A stretch of 64,000 nucleotides of DNA from Sulfitobacter aestuariivivens (GTDB lineage Bacteria; Pseudomonadota; Alphaproteobacteria; Rhodobacterales; Rhodobacteraceae): NCBI RefSeq assembly GCF_014763045.1, contig NZ_JACTAG010000003.1, forward strand, positions 248,001-312,000. The letters run 5' to 3'. Of this stretch, positions 1 through 8,089 are shown one piece after another. The notes under the pieces were generated by a model that ran no database searches, was not told the origin of the DNA, and saw only the letters and a program-made list of their open reading frames with translations. Position numbers and translations under genes: made by a program. Numbering within the stretch: the stretch's first letter is position 1; each line of letters begins with the position of its first letter.

Positions 1-801
1 GCTGCGAGCATTGCGGATATTCTGGCTCAGCACCCGGACACCAAGGACCTTGCGCGTGGTCAGTTCCTGACCCAGCCTGTCGGTGCGGTCACGCTGCCTT
101 CCGTCATGCGGGCCCAATTGCAACTGGCATGTCAGGACACTTTGCCGACGGTTGCGTTTGCCGCCGAGACAACGCGACCTGATGGTCCAGTCTCAGACAG
201 TGTTGGCGTTGCGGCGGTGATCGGCACGGAATTCACCGGCACCGCGGCGCTGAATTTTTCCGGCTACCTCAGCGCGGCCAGTGGTCTGCGGGTTCTGGGG
301 TACGGGGTCGCGGGTGGCGGGGCGTTTGCGGCGATGTCGTCTTATCTGACCTCCGTGGACTTTCGCGCCGCCCCGCCGCAAGTTCTGGTGTGGGAATTCC
401 CGCTGTGGACGTCGCTTGCCAACCACGGCGATCAACCGATGAAAGAGCTCATCGCGGCAGGTGGCGAAAGCTGCTCAAGGCCGCTGACCCTTGGGCCCGG
501 TTCCGGTCCGGGGCGGGTGGTGGCCGATCTGCAGGGTCTTGATGCCGGCCAAGACGTCACATTGGCGCTTGATACAGACGGCGCATTTGTGTCGGCCGTG
601 CGTTTCCATTTCAGGGGAGCGGACGATCTGGTGCGCCCGCGCAGCATTTACCGTCATCCCGATCAGTTGCTTACGGGACGGTTCTATATGCCGCTATCCG
701 GTCTTGAAGCAACAGGTCTGAGATCGGTCGAGATCGAGATCCCGCAGCCCTATGGCCCGCAGCCCAGTCTGACGGCCTGTATCCGCGGAGCGACAGAATG
801 A
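1..801 (+). CDS. algX: AlgX-like alginate O-acetyltransferase homologue, 5' end outside window, catalytic Ser replaced
   Basis: The frame is open from base 1, so only the last 266 residues are seen. The first half resembles the C-terminal part of the SGNH-like domain of AlgX/AlgJ, periplasmic enzymes that acetylate alginate: a GT-x-F/Y block, an NF..YL segment and the strand PPQVLVWEFP. The second half resembles the carbohydrate-binding module that separates AlgX from AlgJ. In AlgX the motif is GTS(Y/F)S and its Ser is the nucleophile; here it reads GTEFT, with the Glu codon GAA at 229-231. The Asp-His part of the triad would lie upstream of the window. The stop overlaps the next start (ATGA), so the two genes are translationally coupled. 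Family assignment is fairly secure; loss of acetyltransferase activity is inferred. Confidence 0.75.
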   Translation, partial: AASIADILAQHPDTKDLARGQFLTQPVGAVTLPSVMRAQLQLACQDTLPTVAFAAETTRPDGPVSDSVGVAAVIGTEFTGTAALNFSGYLSAASGLRVLGYGVAGGGAFAAMSSYLTSVDFRAAPPQVLVWEFPLWTSLANHGDQPMKELIAAGGESCSRPLTLGPGSGPGRVVADLQGLDAGQDVTLALDTDGAFVSAVRFHFRGADDLVRPRSIYRHPDQLLTGRFYMPLSGLEATGLRSVEIEIPQPYGPQPSLTACIRGATE

Positions 802-3533
802 TCCGTACCGCCCTGCTTTCCTGTGTGCTGTTTTTGGCAGCCCTTGCGCCCCGGGCCGAGGCGCAGGCGCTTAATCTTGAGTTCCTGCCGCCCGATGTTG
901 AGCCCAATGATGTGTGCTACAACGCGGGCGTTGCGGCCGGGCCGGATGATCTGACTACGGATGGTGACCGGGAGGTGCTGACCGATAAGGATCGCATTCG
1001 TTTTTTGCGCCGTGACATCAGGGTCTATAGTCAGGATGACGCGGATCGGTACTTTGATTTCATCAAGGTGCTGATTGCCCGGCGGACCGGGTTGGACGCG
1101 GAATTCAATTCAGTGGACGCCGCGTTTGCCGAGGTCGATCTGTGGCTGCGTGCAGGGCGCATGGAGACGCTGCACTCATCCGGTTTGATCGAAGGTTTGC
1201 GCGACCGGGTGGAGGAGCTGAGCAACAATCAGCGGGTGACGCTTGCGCGGTTTTACAATGACGGGATCGGTGTGGATGCCGATCCGGCATTTGCGCAAGA
1301 GCTCATTCGAGAGGCGGCGTTTGGCGGCAACGCGCGGGCGCTGCTGGAAATCGCGCGGCTGGCACAGCAGGGCATCCTGATAGACGATTGGGATGCACCG
1401 CTTGATCTGACCGTCACGATGGCGTTTGGCGGCATTCTGGGCGCGCTGGACAGTGGCGTCTGCCGGCGCGCGGAACAGATTGCGCAGGCCTATCTGAAAG
1501 GTGATGTCGTTGCGAAGAACCCTGCTCTTGCGCTGGCGTGGTATCGCTTTGCGGCTGATCTGGGGCGAGCTGAATCTGCCTGGCGGGTTGTTGAATTCCA
1601 TCTCAATGCCGATGCCGCGCAGAAGGACAATATTGAGCTGCGCAGCTATCTGGAACAGGCGGTGCGGCTTGGGATCAGCATATCACCCGGCGATGAGGCC
1701 GCACTGGTAGCCTCCGGCGCGGTTGATCGCGCTGAATTGCAGGCGATGCTGGGGTTCAATTACAGCCAAGACGTGAGGCGTACCGCCCGCAGCCTGCCCG
1801 AAAAGCTTGAGCTTGTTGTCAATATCGACGGTATGGAAGCCGGTGAAGACAGCAAGTATCTGCAATATCTGAGCGAAATCTCGCAGGTGAGCGAGGCGCC
1901 GGGCCGCGTGTTCGAGCGGCTGGCAACCGAAACCCTGATCCGGCGCGGGCGCTGGGCGGGGGAAGCCAAGGCCATGGAATTGCTTGAGGAAGCGGTGCGT
2001 CGGGGGGATGGGCCGGGCGCACAAAAGCTGGCCCGGATGCTGGTTAGGTATCGCGATGACCCCGCGCGGATCGTGCGCGCCGAAAGCCTGCTGCTGGAGG
2101 TTGTCGCGCGTCAGGGCGAACCGCAGGCGATGGCCGATCTTGACAGGCTTTACCGCTGTCAGGTCAACGACGCGCCGCGTCTGGCGCAGGCCGACGCCTG
2201 GGCTGCGCAGTATCGGGCAACGGGCCACCGCACGGTGTCGGTCAATGCGACAGACCTGCTGGCGCTGGCACCCGAGCGCGCACCCGAGGCCATCGCGAAG
2301 ATCCAAACGCAGGCGCTGGATGGGCGATCGCAGATGGTTGCCAGCCATGCCCAGCGTGTGCAGTCGAACCCGCTTGCCCCTCAGGCCGCGTTGCGGTTCT
2401 GGGCGTCGCGGGTCAACCGGTCCAACCAGGCGCTCGAGGCCTTTGCCGAACTAGAATTTGAACTGGCCACCACGCCGGCGCAGCGGGAACTGGCCATGGA
2501 GTTTTTCCGCCGGGTTCATCTTAACAACGGGGTCACCACCGCGCTTGATCTGGCGATCGCGCTGACGGAGTACAACGCACGCGACCCACAAGTGGCGCAG
2601 GAGATCGTCAAGCTGCTGACCATGGCGGGCAACCGGGGCGAGGGTGGTGCGATCCGTTTGCTGGCGCGTTTACAGTCTGGGGAACGCTCGGAGGCCGAGG
2701 TCTATGCCCAGTTTGCCGACAAGATCGAAGCGCGCGGGGATTTTCTGGGACTGATGTTTGCCATGCCCCATATTGATGCAGGGCGGGTCGATGACTACGT
2801 GGACCGCGCGGTTTCGCTGATGAACTGCGGCACCAAGGACGCGGATGAGTTGGGAGATGCCTATGCCATCCACGGTCAAGGCGAGATGAGCTATCACTGG
2901 CGGCGGATCGGGCTTCATTTCGAGGGGGGGCATGTGCTGTCCAAGCTGCGTCTGTCGAACCGGCAGATGGGGTGGTTTAATGATGGCACCGCACCCAGTA
3001 TCGCCGACGCTGCGGCACGTGCGCTTGCGGACGGGGACGCGGGCGCGCTGATGCGCCTGATTGTGCTGACGGCCAATCCCGATCTGGCCACCTATGATGC
3101 CGAAGCGGCCTCGGGCTACATTTTGCAGGCGCTGGAGAACAGCAGTGCAGCGTCGCTGCCTGATGTCGTGGCGCTTTTCCGCGCGGCACCGGATGAAGTG
3201 CAAAAGCAGGTGCAAACCACTGTTGATATCGGGCTTACCCTGCAACGCGCAGCGGAAGCCGGGTCAGTGAATGCGGCGTATGAGTATGCGATGTTGCTGC
3301 GCGAGCGTGCCCGGCTGACCGCAGATCTTGGACGGTCAGCGAACTGGTTACAGCAGGCGGCGGAACGCGGCCACCGCGATGCGATGTATGAATATGGCTA
3401 TGCCATCGGGTTTGGTCTGGGGCGTCCGGCGGATCCGGCAGAAGCGCTCTTGTGGTTGGATCAGGCAGGTCGCGTCGGCCACCCCAAGGCCGCTGAAACG
3501 GCGCACGTGCTACGCGTAAAGAGCGGGCTTTAG
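798..3533 (+). CDS. Large Sel1/TPR-like repeat protein, AlgK-like
   Basis: This 911-residue protein begins with a signal peptide ending near AEA-QA (residues 1-23). The only early Cys (LLSC) is too close to the N-terminus to be a normal lipobox, so it is probably soluble in the periplasm. The rest is alpha-helical repeat, with Sel1-type units such as LARFYNDGIGVDADPAFA near residue 150 and YEYAMLLRERA and MYEYGYAIGFGLGRPAD at the C-terminus. In Pseudomonas the Sel1-like AlgK scaffolds the alginate secretion complex and contacts AlgX; the position between algX-like and algL-like genes supports the same role. It is about twice the usual AlgK length, so the middle may carry extra binding repeats. 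It starts inside the algX stop. Confidence 0.7.
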   Translation: MIRTALLSCVLFLAALAPRAEAQALNLEFLPPDVEPNDVCYNAGVAAGPDDLTTDGDREVLTDKDRIRFLRRDIRVYSQDDADRYFDFIKVLIARRTGLDAEFNSVDAAFAEVDLWLRAGRMETLHSSGLIEGLRDRVEELSNNQRVTLARFYNDGIGVDADPAFAQELIREAAFGGNARALLEIARLAQQGILIDDWDAPLDLTVTMAFGGILGALDSGVCRRAEQIAQAYLKGDVVAKNPALALAWYRFAADLGRAESAWRVVEFHLNADAAQKDNIELRSYLEQAVRLGISISPGDEAALVASGAVDRAELQAMLGFNYSQDVRRTARSLPEKLELVVNIDGMEAGEDSKYLQYLSEISQVSEAPGRVFERLATETLIRRGRWAGEAKAMELLEEAVRRGDGPGAQKLARMLVRYRDDPARIVRAESLLLEVVARQGEPQAMADLDRLYRCQVNDAPRLAQADAWAAQYRATGHRTVSVNATDLLALAPERAPEAIAKIQTQALDGRSQMVASHAQRVQSNPLAPQAALRFWASRVNRSNQALEAFAELEFELATTPAQRELAMEFFRRVHLNNGVTTALDLAIALTEYNARDPQVAQEIVKLLTMAGNRGEGGAIRLLARLQSGERSEAEVYAQFADKIEARGDFLGLMFAMPHIDAGRVDDYVDRAVSLMNCGTKDADELGDAYAIHGQGEMSYHWRRIGLHFEGGHVLSKLRLSNRQMGWFNDGTAPSIADAAARALADGDAGALMRLIVLTANPDLATYDAEAASGYILQALENSSAASLPDVVALFRAAPDEVQKQVQTTVDIGLTLQRAAEAGSVNAAYEYAMLLRERARLTADLGRSANWLQQAAERGHRDAMYEYGYAIGFGLGRPADPAEALLWLDQAGRVGHPKAAETAHVLRVKSGL

Positions 3534-3537
3534 AGGG

Positions 3538-4530
3538 ATGCGATGGGCGCTGATCTTTTTCACTTTGATACCTGGCGTGGCCATGTCCGCTGAATGTCCG
3601 GAATTTGCAGCACCTGTGATCGATCTCACATTTTCCAGCCGATATGTGGCAGAGGATGAAACCCGGTCGGAAATTGACCCTGAAAGTGCCGAGGAAACCG
3701 AAGCAGCGCTGGCGCCGCTGGATGCGTTTGTCGCGCGAATGACGGAGCAGACCGATGCGGCATTGGAGGCCAATGATCTGGCCGCAGCGGCCTGTGTTGT
3801 CGCAGAACTTGTGCATTGGGCGCAGGCGGATGCGCTATCCGTGTTGGGAACCGAGACGGTAGAGCTGACCATCGGGTCGCGCCTGGCGGCACTGGCGCTG
3901 GTCGCGGGTCAGGTGGCCCCGGCAGGCACGCCCGAGGATCTGGCCGAGGTGCACGCCTGGCTGGTGCGGCGCATGGAAGCGCAGATGACGTTCTGGGAAA
4001 CCGCGCCGGATGGTGCGGCCAGCGGCAATTTGCGGGCCTGGGCGGGATTGGCCGGTGCCGCTGTTGCCATGGTCGCGCATGATCCGGTGATGCGCGGCTG
4101 GGCCGCGTGGTCGATCTCTTATGTGGCCTGCACCGCAAATGCAGACGGCAGCCTGCCGCAGGAGATGGGCCGCGGTGAGCTTGCCTTGCACTATCAATTG
4201 CATGCGGTCGCCCCGTTGACGGTTGCCGCGGCCCTTCTGGAGCAGCAGGGCCTGTCCGTCGCGGCACGGTGCGAGGACGCGCTGGACCGGATTGTAAGTT
4301 TCACATTGGAAGATGTAGCTGCAGGCGGCGTGGCCTCAGAAGCGCTGAGTGGCGAGCCTCAGACGGTGTCTGAGGGTATCGATGACCTCAAGGATTTCCA
4401 ACTTGCCTGGGTCGAAAGCTGGCTTCGTTTGCGGGGAGATCGCAAGCTGGAGGCCGCGATTTCTGAGCGGCGACCTTTGAAATACTCGAAGCTGGGCGGT
4501 GATCAGACGCGCATCTGGCGCGGGTTCTAG
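3538..4530 (+). CDS. algL: AlgL-like (PL5) alginate lyase homologue with eroded active site
   Basis: The 330-residue protein has a signal peptide (MRWALIFF..., cleavage near AMSA-EC). It matches the PL5 alginate lyase AlgL through WAAWS followed by GSLPQEMGRGELALHY and PLTVAAALLEQQG. AlgL degrades stray polymannuronate in the periplasm during secretion. The family motif NNHxYW is here GNLRAW (residues 163-168), so the catalytic His is Leu165, and the SKY motif near the N-terminus is SRY (Arg35). The Arg and Tyr seven residues apart that belong to the site are kept (Arg212, Tyr219), but the His after the Tyr is Gln220. It may bind rather than cut the polymer, or use another substrate. The start lies four bases after the upstream stop. 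Its stop shares the palindrome CTAG with the converging gene. Confidence 0.75.
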   Translation: MRWALIFFTLIPGVAMSAECPEFAAPVIDLTFSSRYVAEDETRSEIDPESAEETEAALAPLDAFVARMTEQTDAALEANDLAAAACVVAELVHWAQADALSVLGTETVELTIGSRLAALALVAGQVAPAGTPEDLAEVHAWLVRRMEAQMTFWETAPDGAASGNLRAWAGLAGAAVAMVAHDPVMRGWAAWSISYVACTANADGSLPQEMGRGELALHYQLHAVAPLTVAAALLEQQGLSVAARCEDALDRIVSFTLEDVAAGGVASEALSGEPQTVSEGIDDLKDFQLAWVESWLRLRGDRKLEAAISERRPLKYSKLGGDQTRIWRGF

Positions 4531-6962
4531 GCCCTGACGCGCGCATACTCGGGATCGTATGGTCCCGACGGAATGACATGTGCCGCGATCCTGTCGCCCA
4601 GCAGGTCAAGCCAAAGCGCCGTTCCGATCGCCGAATGATCGGCATCAACAAAAGCATAGGCAAGGTTCAGACCAGTCCGATGCCCCCAATCGCCGGAGGT
4701 GACGGTGCCGACAACTTTGTCCTCTACCATGACGGATGCGCCGCCGTAGGCAGGGCGATCTGCGGCGTTGATCTTGAGGCTGACCAGGCGCTTGGCGGGC
4801 GGCGTTTCGGCGCGCTTGGCAAGGGCTTCCTTGCCGATAAAATTGCCTTTCCCGAGCTTAACGAAACGGTCGAGGCCGGTTTCAAACGGGTCAAATTCAG
4901 TCAGGATATCGGCTTTCCAGTGCAGGTATCCCTTTTCCATCCGCATGCTTTCGACCGCGCGGCTGCCGAAAAGGCGCAGGCCATGTGCATCGCCTGCAGC
5001 GCGCAGGGCAAGGTAGGCCGCGTAAAGCTGTGCGTTGGGAACATGGATTTCATAGGCCAGTTCACCTGAAAAGCTGACAGCCATGACAACAGCGGGGGCG
5101 ATGCCGATGAAGGCCTCGCGCAGGCTGAGCCACGGGAAGGCGGCTGCGGACCAGTCGCCACGGGATGCCGCAGACAAGACATCGCGCGCTTTCGGACCGG
5201 CGAGGACGAGGATGGTCAAGTCATTGGTCAGGGATTTGATCTGTACGTCTTCGTCGTCGTGCAGGTGGGCCTGAAGCCAGTCCATGTCGTGAAACTCAGC
5301 CGCTGCCGCAGAACCGTACCAGATGCGATCCGGCCCGCTGTGGCTTGCAGGGACATTGGCGAAGGTTGCTTCGGACTTGAGCATGCCATGGTGGTTCAGC
5401 AGATAGCCAAGACCGACGCGGCCCGGTTTGCGGGTCACCGTGCCGCAGCACATGCGGTCAAGGAAGGCGTGGGCATCGGTGCCGGTGATTTCGAAGCGGT
5501 TGAAGCCGTTGACTTCGGTAATCCCCACGCCGTTTTGCACGGCGGCGACTTCGGCCGCGATCACGTCGAAGGCGTTGGAGAATTTGAACGTGTGGTCTTC
5601 GGTATAACCCGGTGCGGGTTTGATGTATTCCAGCCGTTCCCAGCCGTTCACAACGGTGAACTGCGCGCCTTCGGCGGCCAGCACCGGTGTAAGCGGGGTG
5701 GTTTTGGCGGGCCGCCCGGCTGGGCGGTGTTCGTGGGGGTAGTGAAAGCGGAATTCGTTCTGGTAGTCTTCGATGGCCTTGAGCGCGGTCAGTTCCACAT
5801 TGGCGTGACCCGTAAAGCGGCGCGGGTCGAGCACCCAGGTGTCATAACACGCCTCGCCATGTACGATCTGTTGGGCCAGCAGCCAGCCGTGGCCGCCGCC
5901 TTCGCCCAGGCCCGCGCGCAGGCCGATGATGCAATAGGCGTTGCGTTTGCCGGGGATCGGGCCGACCAGTGGCGCGCCATCAATCGTGTAGGTGATGGGG
6001 CCGTTGACGACGCGTTTGATGCCGACCTCGGTGAGGGCGGGCATGCGGGCGAAAGCACCTTCGAGCACGTCCATCACGCGGTCGAGGTCGTCGGGGCACA
6101 GGTCGTTTGAAAAGGCCGGGCTGATGCCGTCCATGCCCCATGTGCGGCAGTCCTGTTCGTAGAACCCCACCAGCAGGCCATTCTTTTCCTGTCGGGAATA
6201 ATAGTCGCTGATCGGGCAGCGCAGCAGGGGCATGCGGTGGTCCGCCTCGACGATGGCGGGGATGTCTTCGGTGACGAAATACTGGTGTTCCATGGATGCG
6301 ACGGGATGGTGGACGCCCATCATCGCGCCGATTTCGTTCACGCGGTAGCCGCCCGCGTTGACCACGATATCGGCGCTGATGGTGCCGTTGGGGGTTTCGA
6401 CCTCCCAGGTGTCATCTTCAAGTTGCCTGAGGGCCGTGACGGGCGTGTTGCGGTGCACTTCGGCCCCGGCCTTGCGCGCATGAAAGGCGAGCGCCTGGCA
6501 AAGCTGTGCGGGGTCGATGTCGCCGTCCTCGCCATCCCAGAGGCCGCCCAGCAGGTTGTCGGTAGAGATAAGGGGGTGGCGGCGGGCGCATTCCGCGGCG
6601 TCAATGACTTCGTAGGTGACGCCCATGCCGCGCGCCATGGAGGCGAAGTGGTGGTAGGCGTCCATCTGTTCGGGTTTGTTGGCCAGCCGGATGCCGCCGT
6701 CACCGTGGTGGTAGCCCACAGGGTATTCCGGGTCGTCGCGCAGTTTCTTGTAGAGCGCAATCGAGTGGGATTTGAGGCCGACCATCGTCTGGTTCATGCC
6801 AAAGTTGGTGACCTGTGCGGCGGAATGCCATGTCGTGCCAGACGTCAGTTCATCGCGTTCCAGCAGCATCACGTCTGACCAGCCTTCCTGTGTCAGATGA
6901 TAAAGCGTCGAGCAGCCGGCGATGCCGCCGCCGATGACCACAACCTTGGTGCGCGTTTTCAT
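4527..6962 (-). CDS. FAD-dependent oxidoreductase fused to GcvT (dimethylglycine/sarcosine dehydrogenase family)
   Basis: The 811-residue cytoplasmic protein has an N-terminal DAO-type FAD domain (dinucleotide motif GGGIAG at 11-16), a linker (FAO_M type), then a GcvT-type folate-binding domain from about residue 430 and a GcvT C-terminal barrel at the end. His46 in GTTWHSA is at the position that carries covalent FAD in dimethylglycine and sarcosine dehydrogenases. Such enzymes oxidise an N-methyl group and pass the C1 unit to tetrahydrofolate. The LysR gene is 81 bases upstream on the same strand and the MttB-family gene diverges beyond it, which suggests a shared methylated-amine pathway. 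The exact substrate cannot be read from sequence. Confidence 0.85.
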   Translation of the reverse strand: MKTRTKVVVIGGGIAGCSTLYHLTQEGWSDVMLLERDELTSGTTWHSAAQVTNFGMNQTMVGLKSHSIALYKKLRDDPEYPVGYHHGDGGIRLANKPEQMDAYHHFASMARGMGVTYEVIDAAECARRHPLISTDNLLGGLWDGEDGDIDPAQLCQALAFHARKAGAEVHRNTPVTALRQLEDDTWEVETPNGTISADIVVNAGGYRVNEIGAMMGVHHPVASMEHQYFVTEDIPAIVEADHRMPLLRCPISDYYSRQEKNGLLVGFYEQDCRTWGMDGISPAFSNDLCPDDLDRVMDVLEGAFARMPALTEVGIKRVVNGPITYTIDGAPLVGPIPGKRNAYCIIGLRAGLGEGGGHGWLLAQQIVHGEACYDTWVLDPRRFTGHANVELTALKAIEDYQNEFRFHYPHEHRPAGRPAKTTPLTPVLAAEGAQFTVVNGWERLEYIKPAPGYTEDHTFKFSNAFDVIAAEVAAVQNGVGITEVNGFNRFEITGTDAHAFLDRMCCGTVTRKPGRVGLGYLLNHHGMLKSEATFANVPASHSGPDRIWYGSAAAAEFHDMDWLQAHLHDDEDVQIKSLTNDLTILVLAGPKARDVLSAASRGDWSAAAFPWLSLREAFIGIAPAVVMAVSFSGELAYEIHVPNAQLYAAYLALRAAGDAHGLRLFGSRAVESMRMEKGYLHWKADILTEFDPFETGLDRFVKLGKGNFIGKEALAKRAETPPAKRLVSLKINAADRPAYGGASVMVEDKVVGTVTSGDWGHRTGLNLAYAFVDADHSAIGTALWLDLLGDRIAAHVIPSGPYDPEYARVRA

Positions 6963-7043
6963 TGGGTGCCTCCTGATATCGTCGCAGGATGCCGCATGGG
7001 CGTGGGGTCAGGCAATCGGGCCGGACATCGAAGAATCTATGTT

Positions 7044-8009
7044 TCAGTTTTTCTGAAGTATCTGGAATCCGCCTGAGAGGAAGGGCAGACGGCTATCGGC
7101 CTCTGCCACGATCCGCTCTGACAGGCTGGTGCGGATATCATCCGCCATGCGGGCGGGCAGGGGGCCAAGCGCGTCGGCGCGCGCGTGAAGGGCAAGGCGT
7201 CTGGAGAACGCAGGCAGGGGCAGCGCATGTGCAGATACCAGATCGCCTGCGCGCGGGGTGCCGAAAAAGGCCAATGCCGTGGTGATGGCCCAGCCACCCA
7301 GCTCTGCGGTCATGGCAAAGAGCGCCTGATTGGTGGAGAATTCGAACCCACGGGCTTTTTGCAGGCCTGACCGTCGCAGATGCGCCTCGATCTGACGGCC
7401 GATTTGCAGATCGCTGGCATAGCGGACGACCGGAAGTGATTTGAGCGTCTCAACGGTGGGTGCTGTCTGGCCAGCGGCCGTAACAAGGATAAAGGGATCG
7501 CGCAGGATCGGATGTTGTTCGACCCAATCGGCCTCTGCCACGGTATCTACCGCCAGCATCAGATCCACGGCGCGCGAAGTGAGTGCGTCGAGGTTTTCGT
7601 GGCTCGCCCCGCTGGTGAGGCTGAAAGACACGTTGGGATAGGTCCGGGTCAGCCGCAGCAGCCAGGGGGCGATGACCGTCGCGTCCAGTTCTTCGATGGA
7701 GGCGATGCGGATGCTCATCGGGGGGGCGTGTTCGGCATGCGCGAGGCTTGCCTTGGCGGCGCTGACATCGTCCAGCAATTGTCGGGCGGGTTCCAGAAAA
7801 AGGGTACCCGCGCGGGTCAGCCGGAAGGAGCGCGCGGAGCGTTCGATCAGTTTTGCGCCCAATGCGGCCTCGAGTGCGGCCAGTTGCTGCGACACGGAAG
7901 AGGGGCTGAGCCCCAGGCGGTGGGCAGCACGGGTCACCGATTGTGCCTCGACCACGACCACAAAGATTTGCGCGGCGCGAAAGGTGAAGGGGGGAGCTTT
8001 ATTGTCCAT
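7044..8009 (-). CDS. LysR-family transcriptional regulator
   Basis: The 321-residue protein has the LysR winged helix-turn-helix at residues 8-67 (AQSVTRAAHRLGLSPSSVSQQL) and a periplasmic-binding-protein-like effector domain behind it. It diverges from the mttB-like gene, with an 80-base gap between their starts, and lies just upstream of the FAD-GcvT gene on its own strand. By the usual LysR pattern it probably controls the divergent gene and itself, and possibly the FAD-GcvT gene. The inducer is unknown, perhaps the methylated amine. I see no clear T-N11-A operator pair in the gap. Confidence 0.9.
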   Translation of the reverse strand: MDNKAPPFTFRAAQIFVVVVEAQSVTRAAHRLGLSPSSVSQQLAALEAALGAKLIERSARSFRLTRAGTLFLEPARQLLDDVSAAKASLAHAEHAPPMSIRIASIEELDATVIAPWLLRLTRTYPNVSFSLTSGASHENLDALTSRAVDLMLAVDTVAEADWVEQHPILRDPFILVTAAGQTAPTVETLKSLPVVRYASDLQIGRQIEAHLRRSGLQKARGFEFSTNQALFAMTAELGGWAITTALAFFGTPRAGDLVSAHALPLPAFSRRLALHARADALGPLPARMADDIRTSLSERIVAEADSRLPFLSGGFQILQKN

Positions 8010-8089
8010 TTACGAATCAAGATTTCGGTTTTGCCTCAACTTGTCCAGCGCGCTTGCGTCGGCGGGCGTCGCAGACGACGCTTTGTGCC

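Noticed and set aside
798..870. Lipoprotein signal in the Sel1 protein (LLSC)
   Set aside because: The Cys is at residue 9, before the hydrophobic core is complete; signal peptidase I cleavage near AEA-QA fits better.
5259..6110. Long open frame (283 codons) on the + strand
   Set aside because: It is antisense to the FAD-GcvT gene, is a by-product of GC-rich codon use, and has no family resemblance or ribosome-binding site.
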